In this document: positions 4,760-10,144 of the stretch, piece by piece
How the letters are laid out: the number at the start of each line of letters is the position of its first letter
How positions within the stretch are numbered: the stretch's first letter is position 1
From: Patescibacteria group bacterium
Lineage (GTDB): Bacteria; Patescibacteriota; Minisyncoccia; UBA9983
Assembly: GCA_018901555.1 (NCBI GenBank)
Contig: JAHIER010000006.1
Location: forward strand, 1 to 11,291
Direction: 5' to 3'
Length of the DNA: 11,291 nt
Notes under the pieces: generated by a model
The model's input: the letters and a program-made list of their open reading frames with translations, nothing else
The model's database searches: none
What the model was told of the DNA's origin: nothing
Made by a program: the position numbers and the translations under genes

Positions 4760-6130
4760 ATGACCGTTAACTATGAAAAACTATGGGGAGAGGCTTTGAT
4801 GGAAATCGAACTAAATGTTTCCAGGGCCAATTTTATTACTTGGTTTAAAAACACCGGAATTGCCAAAGAAGAAAATGGGATTATTTTTCTTAATGTGCCT
4901 AATACTTTTGTTAAAGAATGGCTTTCCACTAAATACAGCAAATTTATTTTAAGAGCCTTGAATAATATTTATCCTTCAGTTAGAAATATTGAATATTTAA
5001 TTACTCCTGTTGGCCCGCAAATAATAAAAGCCCAGTCTTCTGTAAAAAACATGCCGTTTATTGCCGAAGAACAACTTGGTTTTAATGATTTTTATATAGA
5101 CAAGGAGGCTAACCTTAATCCGAAATATACTTTTGAATCTTTTATTGTTGGTTCTTTTAATGAAGTGGCTCATGCCGCAGCATTGGCTGTTACAAAAACT
5201 CCGGGCACTATTTACAATCCGCTTTTTATCTATGGCGGGGTGGGTTTGGGTAAAACACATTTGCTTCAAGCTATTGGCAATAAACTTAAAGAAACCAACC
5301 CTGAGGCAAAAATACATTATTTAACTTCTGAAAAATTCGCCTCAGATTTTATCAATGCTGTTCAAAATAAAACTGTTTATGATTTTAAAGAAAAATATCG
5401 CAAATTTAATCTTTTAATTATTGATGATATTCAATTTTTCTCGGATAAATTAAAAATCCAGGAAGAATTTTTTCATATTTTTAATACTTTGTATGAAAGA
5501 AACAATCAACTTATTTTTTCTTCTGACCGATCTCCTAAACATATTGTCGGGCTGGAAGAACGCCTGCGTTCAAGGTTTGAGGGCGGAATGATGGTTGATG
5601 TTTCCAAGCCGGAATTTGAAGCGCGCATCGCTATTGTTAAAACTAAGGCTGAAGCAAAAGGATTTCCCATTGACCAAGAAACTGTTGAATTTATTGCTTT
5701 GGCTATTCAAGATAATATTAGAGAGCTTGAAGGAGCTATAAATTCCATAATCGGCCAGTCAAAAATTAAGGGCAAAATATTAAGCATTAATGAAATAAAA
5801 GAAATTCTTAAGAAAAACGCCAAGCCCGTAAAAACTGTGACTTTTACTGATATTGTTAAGGCAATTTCATCTTTTTATGACATTAATGAAAAATCTCTTT
5901 TTGAAAAAACAAGAAAAAAAGAAATTGTTAAACCACGGCAAATCGCAATGTATTTATTAAGGGAGGATTTGAATATTTCCTATCCTTATATCGGCCAAAA
6001 ATTCGGCCAGCGCGATCACACTACTGTTATTCATGCTTATAAAAAAGTTGATGAGGCCATAAAAAAAGATGTAAAGTTTTGCGAAGAAATAGAGAATATC
6101 AGGTGCATATTGTATGGAAAAAGTGTGTAA
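4760..6130 (+). CDS. dnaA: Chromosomal replication initiator DnaA
   Basis: A 456-residue AAA+ initiator that binds DnaA boxes, melts the origin and helps load the helicase. Domain I is at about 1-80 (LWGEALMEIELNVSRANFITWF), followed by a short domain II linker. The AAA+ domain has Walker A GGVGLGKT at 159-166, Walker B LLIIDD at 218-223, a sensor stretch (IFSSDRSPKHI) and the arginine-finger region LEERLRSRFEGG. Domain IV carries the helix-turn-helix signature YIGQKFGQRDHTTVIHA, with D419-HTTVIH. Length is normal for the family with a short linker. It faces away from rnpA and is followed after 191 bp by dnaN. DnaA boxes on both sides suggest autoregulation. Confidence 0.98.
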   Translation: MTVNYEKLWGEALMEIELNVSRANFITWFKNTGIAKEENGIIFLNVPNTFVKEWLSTKYSKFILRALNNIYPSVRNIEYLITPVGPQIIKAQSSVKNMPFIAEEQLGFNDFYIDKEANLNPKYTFESFIVGSFNEVAHAAALAVTKTPGTIYNPLFIYGGVGLGKTHLLQAIGNKLKETNPEAKIHYLTSEKFASDFINAVQNKTVYDFKEKYRKFNLLIIDDIQFFSDKLKIQEEFFHIFNTLYERNNQLIFSSDRSPKHIVGLEERLRSRFEGGMMVDVSKPEFEARIAIVKTKAEAKGFPIDQETVEFIALAIQDNIRELEGAINSIIGQSKIKGKILSINEIKEILKKNAKPVKTVTFTDIVKAISSFYDINEKSLFEKTRKKEIVKPRQIAMYLLREDLNISYPYIGQKFGQRDHTTVIHAYKKVDEAIKKDVKFCEEIENIRCILYGKSV

Positions 6131-6210
6131 AAATTAAGTAGCCGGCAGAAAATAGTTGACAGCCAAATTGTTTTAAAAAATTTATCAACATTTTATCAAC
6201 AATCGTTTTA

Positions 6211-6238
6211 AAAATTAAGAATTAAAAATTAAGAATTA
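6211..6238 (+). repeat. 14-bp tandem repeat in oriC
   Basis: Two exact copies of AAAATTAAGAATTA (6211-6224 and 6225-6238) lie between the TTATCAACA pair and the ATATNCACA pair. AT-rich direct repeats are common in origin unwinding regions. Simple-sequence chance is possible given the composition. Confidence 0.6.
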
Positions 6239-6308
6239 AATAAAGATATGCACATATCCACACCCTAATAGTAATAATAAAGTATTTAAATAATTATTAT
6301 ATTAATAT

Positions 6309-6314
6309 TATAAT
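6309..6314 (+). promoter_or_regulatory. dnaN -10 box, leaderless geometry
   Basis: Perfect TATAAT ends seven bases before the dnaN ATG. A weak TTAAAT (6286-6291) stands 17 bp upstream as a possible -35. No Shine-Dalgarno is present. Several other TATAAT-like strings exist in this AT-rich stretch, so the choice rests on the match to the geometry at dnaA. Confidence 0.45.
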
Positions 6315-6321
6315 AAAGAAC

Positions 6322-7425
6322 ATGAAAGCAATTTGTATAAAAAATCATCTTAAAGAAGTAGTCGGCTTATGCGAAAAAATTTCTGGCAAAAATTTAAGTT
6401 TGCCAATTTTAAATAATATTTTAATTATAAGCGACAATAGGGAATTAAAATTTATTGCCACCAATCTTGAAATAGGAATAGAAATTATTATTCCAGCCAA
6501 AATAGAAAAAAAGGGGAAGCTTGCTGTGCCGGCAAATATTTTAAGCGGATTCATTTCAAGCTTGCCTTCGGATGAAAATATTACTTTAGAATCGCAAAAT
6601 GAGAATCTTTTAGTTTCCACACAAAATAGTTCAACATTAATTAAGGGTCAGTCATCAGAAGATTTTCCAGTGCTTCCAAAAATTGACGGAAAAAAAGAAA
6701 TAGAAATTCCTGTTCAGGATTTTATTTTAGGACTCAAGTCTGTTTGGTACGCTTCTTCTTTTTCAACCATCAAGCCGGAAATATCGTCAATTTATATTTA
6801 TTCAGGAAAGAATGCGCCGATTATTTTTGCCGCTACGGACTCGTTTAGATTGGCTGAGAAAAAATTTAAACATTCTTTTGAAGATCTGTCAGGCGTTCTG
6901 ATTCCTCTCAAGGCCGTTGTTGAAATTTTAAGAATTTTTGAAGGACGGGAAGGAAAGTTAAAAATAATTTTTGATAAAAACCAAATTTTTTTAGTTCTGG
7001 ACAGAATAAAATTTATTTCTAGATTAACAGAGGGAAATTTTCCGGATTATCAGCAGATTATTCCCAAAAAATTTGTGACCGATGTTATTTTAGAAAAAAA
7101 CTTATTTACCAATGCATTAAAAACAGCCAGTATTTTTTCCGGCAAATTAAACGAAATAAATATTCTTGTTGGCGGAGATGATGGGCTGGTAACTCTCCAA
7201 ACATCCAGCGCTGACGCGGGAGAGCATACGGGAAATATTCCAGCCAAAGTTACCGGCGACGAATTAAAAATGAGTTTTAATTATAAATATATTTTTGATT
7301 GTTTGCCGCACATACCTTCTTCAAAAATTCTTCTGCGTTTTTCCGGTCCGGCCAAACCTCTAGTTATTACCGGAGTTGATGACAATTCGTTCCAATATCT
7401 GGCAATGCCTCTAAGTGGAGTGTAA
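6322..7425 (+). CDS. dnaN: DNA polymerase III sliding clamp (beta subunit)
   Basis: A 367-residue protein of normal length for the beta clamp, the ring that holds the replicase on DNA and serves as a docking site for replication and repair proteins. Clamp features are the start MKAICIKNHLKEVVGLCEKISGKNLSLPILNNILI, the domain I strand LKFIATNLEIGIEI, GKLAVPANIL, the domain II patch with FAATDSFRLAEK (about 171-182), the EGNFPDYQQIIP segment (about 237-248), and the end FQYLAMPLSGV, where clamps usually have a Met-Pro motif. It follows dnaA across the origin gap in the classic dnaA-oriC-dnaN order. A hairpin lies just after the stop. Confidence 0.97.
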   Translation: MKAICIKNHLKEVVGLCEKISGKNLSLPILNNILIISDNRELKFIATNLEIGIEIIIPAKIEKKGKLAVPANILSGFISSLPSDENITLESQNENLLVSTQNSSTLIKGQSSEDFPVLPKIDGKKEIEIPVQDFILGLKSVWYASSFSTIKPEISSIYIYSGKNAPIIFAATDSFRLAEKKFKHSFEDLSGVLIPLKAVVEILRIFEGREGKLKIIFDKNQIFLVLDRIKFISRLTEGNFPDYQQIIPKKFVTDVILEKNLFTNALKTASIFSGKLNEINILVGGDDGLVTLQTSSADAGEHTGNIPAKVTGDELKMSFNYKYIFDCLPHIPSSKILLRFSGPAKPLVITGVDDNSFQYLAMPLSGV

Positions 7426-7427
7426 AT

Positions 7428-7457
7428 TGTGCAACATTGAATGTTGCACATAATTTT
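7428..7457 (+). terminator. Hairpin after dnaN, probable terminator
   Basis: A perfect 10-bp inverted repeat (TGTGCAACAT / ATGTTGCACA, 7428-7437 and 7441-7450) with a three-base loop starts two bases after the dnaN stop. It is followed by TAATTTT, a weak U-tract, so termination may be partial. The palindrome could also bind a dimeric regulator. Confidence 0.55.
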
Positions 7458-7481
7458 AGGACTGCTCGCCGGGTTTTTGGG

Positions 7482-7510
7482 TTGAAAAATTACAAAAATT
7501 TTGCTATCAT
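7482..7510 (+). promoter_or_regulatory. Promoter of the SDH protease/NYN operon
   Basis: -35 TTGAAA (7482-7487), 17-nt spacer, extended -10 TGC-TATCAT (7502-7510), then nine bases to the ATG at 7520. A normal start site would fall at 7517-7520, giving a leaderless or nearly leaderless mRNA. The extended -10 TGCTATCAT is identical to that of the small-RNA promoter at 9100-9127. Confidence 0.7.
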
Positions 7511-7519
7511 GCTGATAAT

Positions 7520-8545
7520 ATGGGAAACAAAAAACAACTTATTCAAACAATTGAAAATTTGCGGAATTCGCGGGTTATTACCTATATAACAAGCGACAGG
7601 CAGGGTCCGCCAAACGCGCGGATTGCGATGGATGTTATTCCTGTGATAAGTAATCAGCTTCGCAAGATCGGCAAAACGGAAAAGATTGATTTGTTTTTAT
7701 ATTCAGCCGGCGGAGACACCATGGCGCCGTGGCGGTTGGTTTCAATGATTAGAGAATATTGTGGCAAATTTTCGGTTCTGGTTCCGTATAAAGCGCACAG
7801 CGCCGCGACCATGATCGCGCTTGGAGCCGATGAAATTGCCATGAGCGATCTTTCAGAACTTTCGCCGATTGACCCCTCAACCGCCAATGTTTTTAATCCG
7901 CAGGAACCGAACAACCCCCAAGCTAAAATTCCTATTTCTGTGGAAGATGTGATGGCGTATTTTGATTTGGCGAAAAATAAATTTGGAATTAAAAATGACG
8001 AGGACTTAACAAAAATTTTCAATAAATTTGTGGAATCAAATCCGCAGATTCATCCATTGGCGTTAGGAAATGTGAACAGGACACATAATCTTATAAGGCG
8101 ACTGGCGGAAAGATTGCTTAAAAGCCACAATTCGCCGATGAAAGATGACGAAATTCAAAAAATAGTGGATTATTTTACGGAAAAACTTTATTCGCACCAG
8201 TATTTTATCGGAAGAAAAGAAGCAAAAGAGGATTTGGGATTAAAGAATGTTGTTTTTGCCGATGAGCCGTTGTCAAAAGCAATGACAGAGCTTTTTGAAG
8301 AATATAGAAAAGAAATGGAGCTGGGGAAAATTTGGAATCCGGAAATGGAACTTGGCAATAATTTCCAAATTAAAAAAGATTATAAGATTGCTCTTATTGA
8401 GACATCTGATTTATCAAATTATTTTGAGCTTTCAATAGATTTCAAAAAAAGCCAGGTTAACGCAATTCAGCAAACTCCCCAAGGCCCAATCCAAGTTCCG
8501 CAGGAGCAAGTCGCTTTTCGAGTAGTCGGCCAGGGATGGAGGTAG
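7520..8545 (+). CDS. SDH-family ClpP/SppA-fold serine protease
   Basis: A 341-residue cytoplasmic protein (no signal peptide or membrane segment) resembling the serine dehydrogenase proteinase family (SDH_sah), which has the ClpP/crotonase fold. An oxyanion-type turn is seen at residues 62-66 (SAGGD in LFLYSAGGDTMAPWRL). The likely nucleophile is S94 in KAHSAATMIALGADEI, followed by the conserved SELSPIDPST region. A helical part (about 145-260) contains YSHQYFIGRKEAKEDLGL, and the last about 80 residues form a separate strand-rich end. The true substrate is unknown. It heads a two-gene operon with a NYN nuclease: the stop TAG abuts the partner's Shine-Dalgarno. Its GCG/CGC-rich codons, mainly over 7560-7900, contrast with the AT-rich neighbours. 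Confidence 0.8.
   Translation: MGNKKQLIQTIENLRNSRVITYITSDRQGPPNARIAMDVIPVISNQLRKIGKTEKIDLFLYSAGGDTMAPWRLVSMIREYCGKFSVLVPYKAHSAATMIALGADEIAMSDLSELSPIDPSTANVFNPQEPNNPQAKIPISVEDVMAYFDLAKNKFGIKNDEDLTKIFNKFVESNPQIHPLALGNVNRTHNLIRRLAERLLKSHNSPMKDDEIQKIVDYFTEKLYSHQYFIGRKEAKEDLGLKNVVFADEPLSKAMTELFEEYRKEMELGKIWNPEMELGNNFQIKKDYKIALIETSDLSNYFELSIDFKKSQVNAIQQTPQGPIQVPQEQVAFRVVGQGWR
8538..8542 (+). promoter_or_regulatory. Shine-Dalgarno for the NYN gene
   Basis: GGAGG ends nine bases before the ATG at 8552 and abuts the stop codon of the SDH gene. It is one of the few strong Shine-Dalgarno sites in the window, and it sits at an internal operon gene while first genes have none. Confidence 0.75.
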
Positions 8546-8551
8546 GAAAAT

Positions 8552-9040
8552 ATGAAAGAAAAAGTTTACGTCTATATAGACAGTAATAATTTAAATCTAG
8601 GAATTAGAGATCTTGGGTGGAAGCTTGATTATAAAAAATTTAGAGTATATCTAAAAGATAAATATAATGTTTCGGTGGCTTATATGTTTATTGGGTATTC
8701 ACCAACTAATCAAGATTTATATTCTTCTCTTCAAAAAGCCGGTTTTGTATTAATTTTTAAACCAACAATTCCCGACAAAGATGGCAACTTAAAAGGTAAT
8801 ATTGATGCTGATTTAGTTTTGCAGGTAATGATTGACTACAAAGATAATAATTTTGATAAAGCGGTAATAGTAACAAGCGATGGCGATTTTTATTCTTTAG
8901 TTAAATATCTTTATGAAAATAACAAAATTTCCGTCGTAATGAGCCCATATGTTAAAACCTGTTCCGTTTTGCTTAAAAAATCAGCGAAAGAAAAGATTGT
9001 TTTTATGGATAATTTGAGAAAAAAACTTGAATATAAATGA
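8552..9040 (+). CDS. NYN/PIN-like domain nuclease (LabA/DUF88 type)
   Basis: A 162-residue single-domain protein of the NYN family, PIN-like metal-dependent RNases. Acidic residues expected at the metal site are present: D10 in VYVYIDSNNL, D85 or D87 in GNIDADLVL, and D110 and D112 in VTSDGDFYSL. The fold follows the usual alternation of strands and helices (YMFIGY, FVLIFKP, KAVIVTSDGDF, KISVVMSP). It has no membrane segment. It is translated from a GGAGG site touching the SDH stop, six bases away, so both proteins are made together. It ends in TGA, read as a normal stop. Its AT-rich codon use differs from the SDH gene. A convergent small RNA is predicted to end at its 3' end. Confidence 0.85.
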   Translation: MKEKVYVYIDSNNLNLGIRDLGWKLDYKKFRVYLKDKYNVSVAYMFIGYSPTNQDLYSSLQKAGFVLIFKPTIPDKDGNLKGNIDADLVLQVMIDYKDNNFDKAVIVTSDGDFYSLVKYLYENNKISVVMSPYVKTCSVLLKKSAKEKIVFMDNLRKKLEYK

Positions 9041-9076
9041 AAAAGCACCGCTTAAAGACGAAACCTTAAGAAGTGC
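9040..9076 (-). terminator. Intrinsic terminator on the minus strand
   Basis: On the minus strand GCACTTCTTAA pairs with TTAAGCGGTGC (nine Watson-Crick pairs, one U-G, one mismatch) and is followed by TTTTTC. On the plus strand the same hairpin follows the NYN stop but is trailed by CCTTTCC, so it would be a poor terminator there. Confidence 0.6.
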
Positions 9077-9093
9077 CCTTTCCTGTAGATCTT
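9040..9093 (-). ncRNA. Predicted small RNA of about 54 nt, convergent with the NYN gene
   Basis: A promoter (9100-9127) and an intrinsic terminator (9040-9076) on the minus strand enclose no open frame. The predicted RNA starts near A9093, has a purine-rich 5' part (AUCUACAGGAAAGGG), then the terminator hairpin. It ends at the stop codon of the NYN gene. I recognise no known RNA family. It could be a trans-acting RNA, or an antisense RNA if it reads through into the NYN gene. Confidence 0.45.
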
Positions 9094-9099
9094 GATTAA

Positions 9100-9127
9100 A
9101 TGATAGCAAGTGCAAACAAAAAGTCAA
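9100..9127 (-). promoter_or_regulatory. Promoter on the minus strand driving the small RNA
   Basis: On the minus strand, -35 TTGACT (9127-9122), 16-nt spacer, -10 TATCAT (9105-9100) with an extended TGC. No coding sequence lies downstream on this strand before the terminator. A perfect DnaA box (9134-9142) lies seven bases upstream of the -35. Confidence 0.6.
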
Positions 9128-9133
9128 GCACAA

Positions 9134-9142
9134 TTATCCACA
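9134..9142 (+). promoter_or_regulatory. Perfect DnaA box upstream of the small-RNA promoter
   Basis: TTATCCACA exactly, in the gap between the NYN gene and the next gene. Its place just upstream of the minus-strand promoter would suit DnaA regulation of that RNA. It may instead belong to a spread array of DnaA sites around the origin. The rest of the gap to 9260 is AT-rich, with no other element I can support. Confidence 0.55.
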
Positions 9143-9260
9143 TTCTTAAAAATCGCCACCAACCGCCCAAAAAGCCAATTTTTAATTTTTAGTGAAAAAA
9201 ATAATTAAAGGTCAATTATAAAAATTAATATTAAAATTAAGTTTAATAAAAAATAATATA

Positions 9261-9563
9261 ATGAAAAAAGTTGTATCTTGGAAGTTTTTAATACCATCAG
9301 CTGTTTTTATTTTATTTATCACATCCGTTGTTGTTAAAGGTGTTGTTTCAATATTTCTTGAAATATTGGCCGTACTTTTTATAATAATTGGTTTTATAGA
9401 TTTAATTCACGCTATTATTAAAAGATATAAAAGAAACAGATACATTAAATTATCGGTTAAAAAAAGATTGGCCGAATTAAATCTTGACCAAAATAAAAAT
9501 TACAATGAATATTATAGAATCTTAAAAGAGGAAGAAGAAAAGTATAAAAATGTTCCATTTTAA
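9261..9563 (+). CDS. Small two-pass membrane protein, unknown function
   Basis: A 100-residue protein I do not recognise. Two hydrophobic segments (about 8-26 and 29-51) form a helical hairpin, followed by a strongly basic stretch (KRYKRNRYIKLSVKKR, about 54-69) that should sit in the cytoplasm. The remainder is a charged helix ending KEEEEKYKNVPF. The ATG at 9261 has no good Shine-Dalgarno and no clear -10 at the close distance seen for neighbouring genes; TTTAAT at 9242-9247 is a weak candidate. It follows the NYN gene by 220 bp and is followed by a stable hairpin. Coding status rests on the membrane-protein pattern and the Lys/Glu-rich tail. Confidence 0.65.
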   Translation: MKKVVSWKFLIPSAVFILFITSVVVKGVVSIFLEILAVLFIIIGFIDLIHAIIKRYKRNRYIKLSVKKRLAELNLDQNKNYNEYYRILKEEEEKYKNVPF

Positions 9564-9630
9564 ATCTACAAAAGAAAAACTTAAAAAATATAGACAGCAT
9601 AAGTTTTATTAGAAGCTAAGAAATAATTTA

Positions 9631-9660
9631 CCCTCACTTAAATATTAAGTGGGGGAATTT
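9631..9660 (+). terminator. Stable hairpin after the membrane-protein gene
   Basis: CCCTCACTTAA (9631-9641) pairs with TTAAGTGGGGG (9645-9655): 11 pairs including one G-T, with a three-base loop. It is followed by AATTT, a weak U-tract. It probably ends or protects the transcript of the upstream gene. A DnaA box begins four bases after the stem. Confidence 0.5.
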
Positions 9661-9667
9661 ATCCACA
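9659..9667 (+). promoter_or_regulatory. Perfect DnaA box after the hairpin
   Basis: TTATCCACA exactly, in the 311-bp gap between the genes at 9261-9563 and 9875-10144. No triplet run or strongly AT-biased unwinding region follows in the right place, so an origin role is unlikely. Titration or regulation of the short transcript that may start near 9730 is possible. Confidence 0.5.
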
Positions 9668-9715
9668 GAAATAGATTAAAAAAACAAAAAATCCATTGTT
9701 AATTTTTACAGATAA

Positions 9716-9817
9716 GAGATAATTATTTTAGTTAGGGGTGGCACTGGTCGGCCATCTCGAAAAAAAACTCTTACTAAAATGGTAAAAAAGAAGAAAGCAA
9801 AAAAAGGAAAGAAATAA
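9716..9817 (+). other. Possible micro-ORF for a Lys-rich, AT-hook-like peptide
   Basis: The frame is open from 9716 to the TAA at 9815 and reads ...RGGTGRPSRKKTLTKM followed by a Lys-rich end, KKKKAKKGKK. The GRP-S-RKK part resembles an AT-hook, a minor-groove DNA-binding motif. The only ATG is at 9779, which would give 12 residues; a longer product would need an ATT or ATA start at 9719-9725. A weak promoter (TTGTTA 9696-9701, GATAAT 9718-9723) and the strong terminator at 9830 frame a transcript of about 125 nt. The region may instead be a non-coding RNA. In A-rich DNA, Lys codons arise easily, so coding is doubtful. Confidence 0.25.
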
Positions 9818-9829
9818 TTTTTTAGAAAG

Positions 9830-9855
9830 ACCCCGGCATTATGGCCGAGGTTTTT
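9830..9855 (+). terminator. Strong intrinsic terminator
   Basis: ACCCCGGC (9830-9837) pairs with GCCGAGGT (9844-9851) with one mismatch and a six-base loop, and runs directly into TTTTTC. It ends whatever is transcribed from 9564-9829 and insulates the next gene, whose -10 box begins 12 bases after the stem. Confidence 0.8.
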
Positions 9856-9859
9856 CATT

Positions 9860-9868
9860 TGTTATAAT
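9860..9868 (+). promoter_or_regulatory. Extended -10 promoter of the DUF721 gene
   Basis: TGT-TATAAT: a perfect -10 (9863-9868) with the extended TG element, six bases before the ATG at 9875. The -35 position falls in the terminator hairpin and has no match, so the extended -10 would have to carry recognition. The geometry again predicts a leaderless mRNA. Confidence 0.6.
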
Positions 9869-9874
9869 AACTTT

Positions 9875-10144
9875 ATGACTTGGACAGGAATCAGCGATTA
9901 TTTAAGCAGGTTTAGAAACCTAAAAGCGCCGGAAGATTTTCTTAAAGAAAAAATTTCTTCCGTAATTAATGATGTTTTAAAAATTATAATTAAATTGGAA
10001 GAAATAGAGGTTAGAAACGCCGTGATTTTTATAAAAACAAAAAACCCCGCTCTTAAAAATACGATTTTTTTAAATAAAGAAAAAATATTGGAAAAATTAT
10101 CTCAAAAACTTGGGAAAAATTCTCCTACGGATTTAAGGTTTTAA
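9875..10144 (+). CDS. Short DUF721/DciA-like protein, possible helicase loader
   Basis: An 89-residue basic protein. The second half has the DUF721 pattern: a strand with small and hydrophobic residues (VRNAVIFIKTKNPALKN), a helix with the L-x-x-x-x-x-I-L-E-x-L spacing (FLNKEKILEKLSQKLG), and the closing DLRF, as in the usual D-I-R-F ending of DUF721/DciA. DciA-type proteins load the replicative helicase DnaB in most bacteria that lack DnaC or DnaI. It lies about 3.6 kb from the origin, near dnaA and dnaN, which suits that role. It is short and lacks an extended N-terminal region. Its last 20 bp overlap the 3' end of the convergent penicillin-binding protein gene. Confidence 0.6.
   Translation: MTWTGISDYLSRFRNLKAPEDFLKEKISSVINDVLKIIIKLEEIEVRNAVIFIKTKNPALKNTIFLNKEKILEKLSQKLGKNSPTDLRF

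Larger units (their letters stand above)
6131..6321 (+). other. Probable replication origin (oriC) between dnaA and dnaN
   Basis: A 191-bp, very AT-rich gap. It holds two TTATCAACA boxes in the same direction at 6182-6190 and 6193-6201, 11 bp apart; ATATGCACA at 6246-6254 and ATATCCACA at 6254-6262; then CCCTA, a run of NTA triplets (6265-6279) and about 40 bp of almost pure A+T up to dnaN. The order of boxes, triplets and AT-rich DNA matches the DnaA-box/DnaA-trio/unwinding arrangement known from Bacillus. No perfect TTATCCACA occurs here, which is slightly odd. Confidence 0.7.

Noticed and set aside
4997..5317. Open frames on either strand inside dnaA
   Set aside because: They overlap the AAA+ coding region of dnaA, which has all expected motifs; the other frames show no recognisable protein.
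7428..7450. Perfect palindrome after dnaN as a recombination (dif-like) or attachment site
   Set aside because: The 10-bp arms with a three-base loop directly after a stop fit an RNA hairpin. No second copy, integrase or XerC/D-like core is visible.
8552..9040. TGA recoding as in Gracilibacteria or Absconditabacteria
   Set aside because: The NYN gene ends properly at TGA after a complete domain, and no gene in the window needs an in-frame TGA to reach full length.
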